A DNA stretch of 9,577 bases from Eubacterium sp. (GTDB lineage: Bacteria > Bacillota > Clostridia > Lachnospirales > Lachnospiraceae), in NCBI GenBank assembly GCA_003486385.1, contig DNFT01000094.1:1-9577 (forward strand), given 5' to 3'. The position numbers and the translations under genes are program-made. Shown here piece after piece: positions 1 to 6,937 of this stretch. The notes below the pieces were generated by a model. It did no database searches and was not told the DNA's origin. It worked only from the letters and a program-made list of their open reading frames with translations. How positions within the stretch are numbered: position 1 is the stretch's first letter; every line of letters starts with the position of its first letter.

Positions 1-115
1 CTAAGAACATCTAAGCTTCTCCCAAAAGTCGTGATATGCATAAACATAATACGTTATACACGGCTGGGTATGTACGGCATGTTTTGACACCCGAATCCTA
101 ACTAAACCATAAGCC
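1..115. other. Stretch with no convincing gene upstream of the phosphopantetheinyl transferase
   Basis: No credible gene is seen. Plus frame 1 is open from the window edge to a TGA at 85-87 (28 codons), so this could be the tail of an upstream gene. The translation is not recognisable, and the minus strand is also open in short blocks. A TTGACA hexamer lies at 84-89, but no -10 sits 16-18 bases beyond it. The stretch includes the self-complementary TATGCATA (about 35-42). It could be a dispersed intergenic repeat of this genome, which cannot be tested from one window. Confidence 0.3.
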
Positions 116-117
116 AT

Positions 118-122
118 GGAGG
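118..122 (+). promoter_or_regulatory. Shine-Dalgarno GGAGG that fixes a GTG start
   Basis: GGAGG at 118-122 is eight bases ahead of the in-frame GTG at 131. The upstream in-frame ATG at 116 overlaps this site and has no Shine-Dalgarno of its own, so the GTG is the better start. Confidence 0.75.
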
Positions 123-130
123 AACAGGCA

Positions 131-847
131 GTGATTTATTATTCAATTATTCCTGAATCGCTCACCACAGCAGATTTTAAAAATATATATTCAGATATCT
201 CCCCTCTACTTCCAGATTTCAGGCGGAAGAAGGCGGAGGGGATAATTCCTGCAAGGGAAAGGGCTGTGAGCGCGCTTTCCTTTGTTCTGCTGTGCCGTGC
301 CCTTTCAAGGGAGTATTCCGGATGTTTCACTTCCTCAGAGGCTTATGAGATTGGTCATCGCATCAGCTTTAGATATGGCAGAAATGGCAAGCCATATCTT
401 GAAGCACCTTTTGAGCATATTTTTTTCAACATAAGCCACTGTAAGACCGCAATAGCGTGCGCTGTGGCACCTTTTGAGCTTGGCCTTGATATACAGGATA
501 TCCGAAAGCCTTCACCTGCCCTCCTAAAGCACATGCCGTATGCCATGGACGAGTATGACTTCTCCTCATTCTGGAGCAGGTATGAGGCATACACCAAGCT
601 TACCGGTGACGGCATTGTAAAATCACTGTCGGATTGTGAATATATGTCGGATTCGTTTCTGGAAAAAAATGATATCAGTATGACTACCTTTGACATTTTA
701 ACCAACAAAAAAACGGCCGCATATCTTTCGGCTGCCATATGTAATAAATCCGGTGTGAAGGACTCCATTCCTTCTCCGTGTAAAGAAAAATCCTTCGATT
801 TACATTCCATACATGAAATTGATTTTCTTTCCTTATGTCAATGTTAG
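131..847 (+). CDS. 4'-phosphopantetheinyl transferase superfamily protein (Sfp-like)
   Basis: Members of this family transfer 4'-phosphopantetheine from CoA to a serine of acyl or peptidyl carrier proteins in the cytoplasm. Counting from the GTG start (238 aa), the family signatures appear in order: GKPYL (86-90), FNISHC (99-104), GLDIQDI (118-124) and WSRYEAYTKLTGDGI (148-162). D120 and E152 match Sfp metal ligands, and K156 matches the conserved lysine. The length fits Sfp-type rather than the short AcpS type. The third usual metal ligand (E of the D-x-E motif) is Q122 here, which could weaken or alter metal binding. The region after about residue 165 is poorly conserved and ends in a Cys-Gln-Cys tail. 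No NRPS/PKS genes are visible, so the carrier substrate is unknown. The stop codon lies inside the downstream hairpin. Confidence 0.82.
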   Translation: MIYYSIIPESLTTADFKNIYSDISPLLPDFRRKKAEGIIPARERAVSALSFVLLCRALSREYSGCFTSSEAYEIGHRISFRYGRNGKPYLEAPFEHIFFNISHCKTAIACAVAPFELGLDIQDIRKPSPALLKHMPYAMDEYDFSSFWSRYEAYTKLTGDGIVKSLSDCEYMSDSFLEKNDISMTTFDILTNKKTAAYLSAAICNKSGVKDSIPSPCKEKSFDLHSIHEIDFLSLCQC

Positions 848-892
848 TTTAAGCTGATGTATATTATATATCTATACATCAGCTTAAACTAA
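844..892. terminator. Perfect 20-bp inverted repeat between convergent genes, probable bidirectional terminator
   Basis: Arms 844-863 and 873-892 are perfectly complementary over 20 bp around a 9-base AT-rich loop. The repeat sits between the plus-strand transferase, whose TAG (845-847) is inside the left arm, and the minus-strand MATE gene ending at 929. The position suggests shared transcription termination. Neither strand has a proper U-tract directly after the stem (AAATATACC on plus, CATTGACA on minus), so this is not a textbook intrinsic terminator. RNA protection or a Rho-related role is an alternative. Confidence 0.6.
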
Positions 893-928
893 AAATATAC
901 CTTAATTCGTGTTAAAACCGTATCTGCT

Positions 929-2290
929 TTATGCCTGTGCAGGCCTGCTCTTCTTTAACAGCTTTCCCATTATTATATAATATGCAATGCATAGCGGAAC
1001 CATAGCCGCAATCCAGGCAACAGGTCCTGCAAGGCATACGCCAACATAACCCATTCTGTCAGGAAGTGTGAACGATACAACGCATCTTGCTATGAGCTCG
1101 AACACTCCTGCCATAAGAGGCATGAAGCTTTTTCCGACTCCCTGAAGTACATTTCTGTACACAAAAATCATATACAAAACCGGGAAAAATACACATATCG
1201 TATTTACATACTCCACTGCTGATGCCACAACCTCCGGCTGGTCTCCGGAAATAAACAGTCCTGAAAGCCATTCTGCACCGAAATACAATGCCACAGCAGA
1301 AATGACAGCAAGCGAAAGTGTCATGATTGTACAGCTTGTGACACCCTTCTTAATTCTGTCAAGTCTTCCGGCTCCAAGGTTCTGACCGGCATAGTTAGCC
1401 ATCGTAACTCCTATCGCCGGTCCAATCTGTGTAACAAGCTGCTCAACCTTACAGCCCGCCGTATACGCCGCAATCTTATCGGAGCCGAAGGTATTAAGCG
1501 CACTCTGGAGCACTATCGTTCCTATGGCTGTTATCGAAAACTGGAATGCCATCGGAAGTCCTATTGCAAGATGTTTTCCCATCATGGAAAAATCAGGCTT
1601 AAAGTCCTCCTTTGACAAATGCAGTATACTGTATTTTTTAAGTGCATAGATAACGCAGAGCACTCCCGAAACTCCCTGTGAGAACACGGTCGCAAATGCA
1701 GCACCGAACACGCCCCACTTGAAAACAATTATAAACAAAAGGTCAAGTCCGATGTTTAAAAATGACGCCAGAATAAGGAAGTACAGCGGTGTCTTGCTGT
1801 CACCCAACGCTCTTATCACACATGAACACATATTATAAAGAATGGTCGCAAATATTCCCCAGAAAATTGTCTTGATATACACATCTGCCATATCAATAAT
1901 ATTTTCCGGTGTCTTCATAAGCACAAGCACAGGTCTTGTAAAGATAACAGAGAGTGCCGTGAGAAGAACCGTGAAGAACAGACAGAGCATTATCGCCTGT
2001 CCGACACTCTTCTTAAGCCTCTTATCATCCTTAGCACCGAAAAACTGTGCCGGAAGTACTGCGAAACCTCCGGCTATTCCTGTAGAAAAACCATTTACCA
2101 GAAAATTAAGCGAGCCTGTTGAACCTACCGCCGCAAGAGCCTCTGTTCCAAGGCTCTGTCCAACGATAATTGTATCAACCATGCTGTAAAGCTGCTGAAA
2201 TACATTTCCAATCAGCACAGGAATCGCAAAAAACAAAATAATCTGAAACGGATTTCCAACCGTCATATCCTTTGATTGATTTTTAGCCAT
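929..2290 (-). CDS. MATE family efflux transporter
   Basis: An inner-membrane exporter expected to extrude cationic or amphipathic drugs or metabolites in exchange for Na+ or H+. The 453-aa length and about twelve hydrophobic segments fit the family. The N-terminal half carries the typical pattern around residues 24-58 (IPVLIGNVFQQLYSMVDT, then IIVG...LAAVG). The two-fold internal repeat is visible as matching loops AQFFGAKDDKRLKK (81-94) and GQNLGAGRLDRIKK (302-315). The segment 158-188 (VIRALGDSKTPLYF onward) is typical of the bacterial MepA/DinF-like branch. The ATG is preceded by GTGAGGAATTT. It starts 21 bases after the argS stop with no promoter or terminator between, so it is probably co-transcribed with argS. 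The substrate cannot be predicted. Confidence 0.93.
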   Translation of the reverse strand: MAKNQSKDMTVGNPFQIILFFAIPVLIGNVFQQLYSMVDTIIVGQSLGTEALAAVGSTGSLNFLVNGFSTGIAGGFAVLPAQFFGAKDDKRLKKSVGQAIMLCLFFTVLLTALSVIFTRPVLVLMKTPENIIDMADVYIKTIFWGIFATILYNMCSCVIRALGDSKTPLYFLILASFLNIGLDLLFIIVFKWGVFGAAFATVFSQGVSGVLCVIYALKKYSILHLSKEDFKPDFSMMGKHLAIGLPMAFQFSITAIGTIVLQSALNTFGSDKIAAYTAGCKVEQLVTQIGPAIGVTMANYAGQNLGAGRLDRIKKGVTSCTIMTLSLAVISAVALYFGAEWLSGLFISGDQPEVVASAVEYVNTICVFFPVLYMIFVYRNVLQGVGKSFMPLMAGVFELIARCVVSFTLPDRMGYVGVCLAGPVAWIAAMVPLCIAYYIIMGKLLKKSRPAQA

Positions 2291-2311
2291 AAATTCCTCA
2301 CTTCCAAATAA

Positions 2312-4096
2312 CTACATTCTGTCAGGAACCTTTATTGCGAGGAGGTCTGTGCAGGTCTCAAGTATACCCTTGGTGAGTGTTATAAGAGCGATATAGCTCT
2401 TTCTCTTAGTCTCATCCTCCTCGGATAAAATCTTGGTATCATGATAGAAGCTGTTAAATACGTTGGCAACATCATAGATGAACTTGCATATCTTATGAGG
2501 TGCAAGCTCAGCGTATGCACTCTCAATAACCTCAGAAAACTTTGTAAGAAGCAGGCAGAGGTCTGTCTCACTTGCTCCCTCCGGTGCGACAAAATCCTTC
2601 ATTCTGTCTGCAACAGAAAGGCTCTGCGCTCCGTAGGTCTGCTCATACTTGTTTAAAATAGACTTGATACGGACAATTGTATAGAGAACATAAGGACCTG
2701 TATCTCCCTCAAATGAGGTGAATCTGTCTATATCAAATATATAATCCTTTGATGCCTGATTGGAGAGGTCACCGTACTTGATTGCCGCAAGACCTACAAC
2801 CTTGGCTGTGGCGCGTGCCTCATCATCAGCGACATCACGGTTCTCCTTAATCTTGTTGTATACAGCATCCTCGACATCCTTTATAAGGTACTCAAGTCTT
2901 AAAAGGTCTCCGTTTCTTGTCTTAAACGGCTTTCCGTCCTTGCCGTTCATCGTACCAAAGCCTAAGAAATTCATCTCTGTGTCCCGAGGAACAATGCCTG
3001 TCTTCTTGGCAGCCCTGAAAATCTGTGTAAAATGCATCTCCTGACGCTTATCAGTTGTGTATATATACTTGAAAGGATGATAGAGCTTCTCTCTCTCTAT
3101 CATTGTGGCAAGGTCTGTTGTGGCATAAAGAGCCGCACCGTCGGACTTTCTGACGATACATGGCGGAATCTCCTTCTTATCATCAGCCTGTGCGACATCG
3201 ATTACCAATGCGCCCTGGCTCTCGTATGCGTAGCCCTTGTCCACAAAGCTCTTCAGCATATCCTCTATATAAGGCTTAGCATCGGACTCACCCTTCCATA
3301 CATCGAAGCTCACGTTAAGATTGTCATAGTTCCTCTTAAGGTCTGCTATGGAGATATTCATTATATGCTTCCAGATTGCAGTGTAGCCTCTGTGTCCTCT
3401 CTGAAGCATAACTGTAGCCTGATGTGCCGCCTCCGCAAATTCAGCGTCCTCCTTGGACTTTCTGCTCGCACATGGATATATGTCCTCAAGCTCTGCAAGC
3501 GTGAAAGGTGCCTCCGCCGGGTACTCACCTGTGAAGCTCTCATCAAAATAAGGAAGCTCCGGCTTTCTGTTCTTAAGCTCCATTATTATAAGACCCATCT
3601 GAAGTCCCCAGTCGCCAAGGTGAACATCGCCTACTGTGTCATATCCGTTGTATGCGCATATTCTCTTAAGGCTCTCTCCGATGATAGCCGGACGAAGATG
3701 TCCTACATGCAAAGGCTTGGCTACATTAGCTCCGCCGTAGTCAAGCATGATTGTCTTGTTCTTCTTAGTCTCATCACAGCCGAACTTCTCATGGTTTCCC
3801 ATCTCTTTTACATAATCAGCTATGAACTGTCCGGAAAGATTCATGTTGATGAAGCCCGGATTAACTGCCTCTACCTTGGAAAATGTGCTGCTCTCCGCAA
3901 GCTTTTCCACTACCTCACCCGCAATAATTGCAGGTGCCTTCTTATATTCCTTGGCTGCCGCCATACAGCCGTTGCACTGGTACTGGCATAAGTCCGGTCT
4001 GTTGGATACAACAACCTTGGCATACTTCTCATCATAGCCACATGCCGAAAATGCAGCCTTAAGCTCATCATTTAAAAGCTCAATTATCTTTTTCAT
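2312..4096 (-). CDS. argS: Arginine--tRNA ligase (class Ia)
   Basis: Charges tRNA-Arg with arginine using ATP in the cytoplasm; essential for translation. The 594-aa protein has the N-terminal tRNA D-loop-recognition domain (about 1-105). The HIGH motif appears as HVGH (130-133) in the ArgRS context GGANVAKPLHVGHLR. The Rossmann catalytic core includes GDVHLGDWGLQMG (156-168). The KMSK loop is replaced by the ArgRS-type KTRNG (392-396), as is usual for many bacterial ArgRS. The C-terminal DALR anticodon-binding helical domain ends in VPDRM. The ATG at 4096 follows AAAGGA with good spacing. A consensus promoter puts transcription start about 40 bases upstream, leaving no room for a T-box leader. 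The MATE gene follows 21 bases downstream. Confidence 0.97.
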   Translation of the reverse strand: MKKIIELLNDELKAAFSACGYDEKYAKVVVSNRPDLCQYQCNGCMAAAKEYKKAPAIIAGEVVEKLAESSTFSKVEAVNPGFINMNLSGQFIADYVKEMGNHEKFGCDETKKNKTIMLDYGGANVAKPLHVGHLRPAIIGESLKRICAYNGYDTVGDVHLGDWGLQMGLIIMELKNRKPELPYFDESFTGEYPAEAPFTLAELEDIYPCASRKSKEDAEFAEAAHQATVMLQRGHRGYTAIWKHIMNISIADLKRNYDNLNVSFDVWKGESDAKPYIEDMLKSFVDKGYAYESQGALVIDVAQADDKKEIPPCIVRKSDGAALYATTDLATMIEREKLYHPFKYIYTTDKRQEMHFTQIFRAAKKTGIVPRDTEMNFLGFGTMNGKDGKPFKTRNGDLLRLEYLIKDVEDAVYNKIKENRDVADDEARATAKVVGLAAIKYGDLSNQASKDYIFDIDRFTSFEGDTGPYVLYTIVRIKSILNKYEQTYGAQSLSVADRMKDFVAPEGASETDLCLLLTKFSEVIESAYAELAPHKICKFIYDVANVFNSFYHDTKILSEEDETKRKSYIALITLTKGILETCTDLLAIKVPDRM

Positions 4097-4142
4097 ATTT
4101 ATCCTTTCTTTTGCTTTACGCGTTTATGGTCAATTATTCATA

Positions 4143-4171
4143 ATTTTAATACGATTGGGGTCGGATGTCAA
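4143..4171 (-). promoter_or_regulatory. SigA-type promoter for argS-MATE operon
   Basis: On the minus strand TTGACA (4171-4166) is followed after exactly 17 bases by TAAAAT (4148-4143). This gives a predicted start near 4136 and a leader of about 40 bases ending in the AAAGGA ribosome binding site. The match to the SigA consensus is 6/6 and 5/6. Confidence 0.8.
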
Positions 4172-4192
4172 TGGGGGCAAAAGCCTCCTGTA

Positions 4193-5446
4193 TTACTGCT
4201 TTATTATATATTTTGTTCCTCTTCCTTTTCCCTCAACTACTATAACACCCTTCTGACACAGCTTTTTTAATAACTGTGTTGTCTTTGACTTGCCAAAAGG
4301 CAGATATGGCGCAATTTCACCGATTGGCTTAAGTAACGTCCTGCTCAGAATACTGTATACTGCTCTCTCATCCTCCGTTAAATTGAGATTTTCCTCAAAT
4401 ACAGGAAGTATAATCTTAATTGTATTTTCCGTCACTTCAAAATCAGGTTTCCTTATACTGTCCTCATAAAGCTGTTTTATTCTTGTAATTCCGGTTCCGA
4501 ATATCTCGACAAATCCCAATCTGTAAAATACATTTGCAAGATTTCTGTTTCTAAGGACTGAAATTCTGCCGGATAGATATTCCGGCTCAGATATTCCGGA
4601 CGGCAGACCCCCGGGAGAGATAACCTCCAATCTGTCATCGAACATCAGAACTCTTATCTGAGCTTCGACATCCCATGCTCTGTGAATCAGTGCGTTTGCA
4701 ATTGCTTCCCTGAATGCCTCCTCCGGAATTTTCTCTATCTTTTTTCGTTCTGCACCCTGTATCACCTCATATTGGTAATAGTCCTTAAATACCTGCCTTG
4801 TCCTATCATAGACATCCAATATTGATACATTTTCAAAGGTCGACCTCTTTTGAATTATGCTGATATTCTCGCCAAACTTCACAATATCAATTCCCGGAAA
4901 ATAATTTTTATCAGCTAAAAGCCCTGCCGCATTGTTATATCCGTTCTCATTGCTATATAAGTTTAATGTTTTTAATGTATCCTTATTAAAAGTATCAATT
5001 TTAATACTTTCTTTTAATTTTTTGCACAACAATTCAAATGTCAACACCTGCTCCCTGCATGGCAATTCCTCAAACCTTATGTTTTTTCCCTCCAGAATTA
5101 GTCTGGAACATTCCAAGGTGTCGACTTCTATTGTTGCAGTGTCATTTCGCTTGTATGCTTTTGATTTATATAAATACGGCTTGTGAACACCTGCTTTTAC
5201 AGTAAGCCTTATCGTGTTATCACTTTGCACCTCAATCGTATAATCCGGCTGTGGCGAAACATTATCGTTTATTTTGTTTTCAATATCCAGACAGGACTGC
5301 TTTACATCCTGTAACCCTTTTACATTACCATCATCATCAATTCCAAAAAAAATGTCCCCACCATTGTAATTTGAAAAGGCACTCACTGTTTTTAAAAATG
5401 AATTTGTAATCATTTCCTTAAATTCCACAGTCTTTGTTTCACGCAT
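4193..5446 (-). CDS. Schlafen AlbA_2 domain / HATPase_c_4 / winged-helix putative transcriptional regulator
   Basis: Counted from the ATG at 5446 (417 aa), residues 1-120 form an AlbA_2 (Schlafen AAA_4-like) nucleic-acid-binding domain: early ETKTVEFKE, then FSNYNGGDIFFGIDDDG (24-40). Residues about 255-350 carry a HATPase_c_4/RecG-C-like domain with EAIANALIHRAW, SPGGLP and FGTGI motifs. The last 60 residues look like a winged helix (LTEDERAVYSIL to GRGTKYIIKQ). Such proteins are usually annotated as ATP-binding or RecG-like regulators; their molecular role is poorly defined. A TTG at 5500 extends the frame, but it lies upstream of the promoter -10 and lacks a ribosome binding site. The ATG at 5446 has AAAGGA and GGAG upstream. 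The gene appears monocistronic. Autoregulation through the inverted repeat at its -35 is an inference. Confidence 0.85.
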   Translation of the reverse strand: MRETKTVEFKEMITNSFLKTVSAFSNYNGGDIFFGIDDDGNVKGLQDVKQSCLDIENKINDNVSPQPDYTIEVQSDNTIRLTVKAGVHKPYLYKSKAYKRNDTATIEVDTLECSRLILEGKNIRFEELPCREQVLTFELLCKKLKESIKIDTFNKDTLKTLNLYSNENGYNNAAGLLADKNYFPGIDIVKFGENISIIQKRSTFENVSILDVYDRTRQVFKDYYQYEVIQGAERKKIEKIPEEAFREAIANALIHRAWDVEAQIRVLMFDDRLEVISPGGLPSGISEPEYLSGRISVLRNRNLANVFYRLGFVEIFGTGITRIKQLYEDSIRKPDFEVTENTIKIILPVFEENLNLTEDERAVYSILSRTLLKPIGEIAPYLPFGKSKTTQLLKKLCQKGVIVVEGKGRGTKYIIKQ

Positions 5447-5479
5447 ACTCTCCACATCCTTTCCGGTATTATCACATAT

Positions 5480-5508
5480 ATTATATGTAAAAATGCGCAA
5501 AAAATCAA
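5480..5508 (-). promoter_or_regulatory. SigA-type promoter of the Schlafen-like gene
   Basis: On the minus strand TTGATT (5508-5503) and a perfect TATAAT (5485-5480) are separated by 17 bases. The predicted start is near 5473, giving a leader of about 27 bases. The -35 lies inside the left arm of the inverted repeat 5501-5532. Confidence 0.72.
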
Positions 5509-5535
5509 TCGTATTTTTTTACGATTGATTTTGCG
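5496..5535 (-). terminator. Strong hairpin: probable terminator of the nitrilase operon, possible operator
   Basis: Arms 5501-5513 and 5520-5532 pair perfectly over 13 bp around a 6-base loop. Three more pairs (5496-5498 with 5533-5535) form after a two-base bulge. Read on the minus strand, the closing arm ends in six T residues, which suits an intrinsic terminator for the gene ending at 5576. The same repeat covers the -35 of the next gene, so it may also be a protein-binding palindrome. Confidence 0.6.
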
Positions 5536-5575
5536 ATTGTTTTTATGTTCATTTTCACTCAAACGCGTACAATTT

Positions 5576-6310
5576 CTACACCTCAACCACAAGAATCCCT
5601 TCCTGTCCTGATGGAATCTCAGCTTCAATCCTTCCGCCGGCAAACAATGCTGCTCCGCCCCTTGCAATGTCATCCGCTTCCCTGTCCTTACATAGCGAAT
5701 TGACATATAACACCTTGCTTTTGATTCTGCCGGCCTGCGCGGCATACTCAAGTTTTTCGGAGATATTCCACTCATGTTCATTGAAATCGGTATATACAGG
5801 CCAGAAAACAATGTCCGGGTGAAGCTTGTTTATCCTGTCTATATTGGTATCGAACCATAAATCCCCGCACAGGCCGACAACAACCTTCCTGTCAAGAAAT
5901 AAGAACGAATGAAATTCCTCTCCCTCACGGTAATGCTCATCCGCAAAGCTCTCCTTCCAGCCCGGAGATACTCTTCTGTATAAATCAATCACTTTACCAG
6001 CCTGGTCTACCGTAAGCTGTGAGCTGTAAAATAAATCCCCTTCTTTCTCTATAAAGCCGAAGGAAACAGCAAGCTTATATTCCTCTGCGGCGGAGCATAT
6101 TTCGGTTATTATCGAATCGTTCCGGCTGACTGCAATCTTTTCATCATGCTCCACATTGAAATCCGCACAATAAAAGCCCTGTAGAAAGGCTTCTCCAAAT
6201 ATAACTATGTCCGCTGTATCTGAATAATTTTTCATTGTGTCAATTATAACACTCTTATTATACTGTATGTCCCCATCTATAAACCCCATTGCCGCCAATG
6301 CACATTTCAT
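5576..6310 (-). CDS. Carbon-nitrogen hydrolase (nitrilase superfamily)
   Basis: The nitrilase fold hydrolyses amides, nitriles or carbamoyl groups with a Glu-Lys-Cys triad. From the ATG at 6310 (244 aa) the start MKCALAAM matches the usual first strand of the family. Visible catalytic elements are E40 (FGEAFLQGF) and C148 (GLCGDLWF). For the lysine, the usual YRK position reads YRRVSPGWKE (111-120), so K119 is the likely candidate with R113 at the classical site. The start is fixed by AGGAGG at 6325-6320, nine bases upstream. The frame extends to a TTG at 6388, but that extension only translates two hairpins. It is third in a minus-strand cluster, 90 bases after the GNAT stop. The substrate is unknown; a short omega-amidase-like or aliphatic amidase role is possible. 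Confidence 0.85.
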   Translation of the reverse strand: MKCALAAMGFIDGDIQYNKSVIIDTMKNYSDTADIVIFGEAFLQGFYCADFNVEHDEKIAVSRNDSIITEICSAAEEYKLAVSFGFIEKEGDLFYSSQLTVDQAGKVIDLYRRVSPGWKESFADEHYREGEEFHSFLFLDRKVVVGLCGDLWFDTNIDRINKLHPDIVFWPVYTDFNEHEWNISEKLEYAAQAGRIKSKVLYVNSLCKDREADDIARGGAALFAGGRIEAEIPSGQEGILVVEV

Positions 6311-6328
6311 ATTTCCTAACCTCCTGCA

Positions 6329-6351
6329 TACTGCAAGCATAGCTTGCAGTA
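6329..6351. repeat. 10-bp hairpin abutting the nitrilase Shine-Dalgarno
   Basis: Arms 6329-6338 and 6342-6351 are perfectly complementary around a 3-base loop. In the minus-strand mRNA this stem ends three bases upstream of the AGGAGG site (6325-6320). It could modulate translation initiation, be an RNA-processing or stabilising stem, or be a dispersed palindrome. Confidence 0.65.
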
Positions 6352-6360
6352 CTGCCACCA

Positions 6361-6394
6361 ATAAGTTGTTTGAAAGTTTCACTTTCAAACTTAT
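6361..6394. repeat. Intergenic hairpin just after the GNAT gene
   Basis: Arms 6368-6377 and 6381-6390 form a perfect 10-bp stem with a TTC/GAA loop. Outer bases (6361-6367 with 6388-6394) can extend it with a small bulge. It lies seven bases beyond the GNAT stop codon on the minus strand. No U-tract follows, so it is more likely an mRNA 3'-end-stabilising stem or part of a repeat family than an efficient terminator. Confidence 0.6.
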
Positions 6395-6400
6395 ATCTCC

Positions 6401-6937
6401 CTATATCATTCTTCCCATCTCAATTCTCATATTGTGCTCTTTGGGTCCATTATTTGAGTACGCATACCTGTCAAAACCGATTATTTCAAAACCATTTTTC
6501 ATATAAAATGATATAGCTTTTGAGTTATAGCTCTGAGTCTCTAACACAATCATTCGCGCCCCGCTTGCTATGGCTTCCGTGAAAATACGCTCAATCAATG
6601 CCTGCCCTATTCCACAGTTGCGTCTATCCATGTTGAAAACACAAATATTGCTGATTCTAAAGCGGTTATTCCATTTTTCCAAAAAGCCCTCCACGAACCC
6701 AACAAGCTCACCGTCCATATATGCCCCGTACGCAACAGGGTTTTCAAGCCAGTCCGAAAGAATTTCATCCGTGATTGACATTATCAACTCCTCATCACTA
6801 TCTACCCACTCAACAGCAAATCCTCCGCTCACCGGCTCTATTGAAAGGAATTTATCTGAATGGATTTGGGCACTGTACGATTGCCCTTTCATGGTATTAT
6901 AGTCAAGTTCTCTTATCTCCGGCTTCTGCATATACAC
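6401..6937 (-). CDS. GNAT family N-acetyltransferase, streptothricin-acetyltransferase-like
   Basis: Transfers an acetyl group from acetyl-CoA to an amine. The 178-aa protein has the acetyl-CoA pyrophosphate-binding motif A, RRNCGIGQALI (105-115), preceded by ISNICV (96-101). It is followed by LETQSYNSKAISFYMKNGF (132-150), the motif B region. The overall pattern, an N-terminal IRELD segment and the LETQ...N..A..FY..NGF...YSN block, resembles streptothricin acetyltransferases. A drug-resistance role is only an inference and a metabolic amine could be the substrate. The GTG at 6937 is chosen because GAGGAAGG sits 6-10 bases upstream; an ATG at 6931 is the alternative, with longer spacing. It overlaps the end of the HAD gene by 25 bases, suggesting translational coupling. 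Confidence 0.85.
   Translation of the reverse strand: MYMQKPEIRELDYNTMKGQSYSAQIHSDKFLSIEPVSGGFAVEWVDSDEELIMSITDEILSDWLENPVAYGAYMDGELVGFVEGFLEKWNNRFRISNICVFNMDRRNCGIGQALIERIFTEAIASGARMIVLETQSYNSKAISFYMKNGFEIIGFDRYAYSNNGPKEHNMRIEMGRMI

Noticed and set aside
84..113. SigA promoter using the TTGACA at 84-89
   Set aside because: The best -10 at suitable spacing (CATAAG, 108-113) would put the transcription start within or after the Shine-Dalgarno of the gene.
355..810. A 151-codon minus-strand frame
   Set aside because: It is antisense to the phosphopantetheinyl transferase, whose family motifs are clear; the reverse frame shows none.
3032..3991. A long open frame (319 codons) on the plus strand
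   Set aside because: It is entirely antisense to argS. The translation is rich in Leu, Cys, Ser and Tyr without domains, and it is explained by the codon bias of the synthetase gene.
4173..4190. Terminator for the Schlafen-like gene (GGC-TTTT-GCC stem)
   Set aside because: Only a short, mismatched stem is possible and no T-run follows, so it was not listed.
4097..4192. T-box or other riboswitch upstream of argS
   Set aside because: The predicted leader is about 40 bases, with no T-box sequence, specifier stem or terminator/antiterminator pair.
5447..5500. Longer Schlafen-like protein starting at the TTG at 5500
   Set aside because: The TTG lies upstream of the TATAAT at 5485-5480 and has no ribosome binding site. 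The ATG at 5446 fits both promoter and Shine-Dalgarno.
6311..6388. Longer nitrilase protein starting at the TTG at 6388
   Set aside because: The 26 added residues are translated hairpins, while AGGAGG sits correctly before the ATG at 6310.
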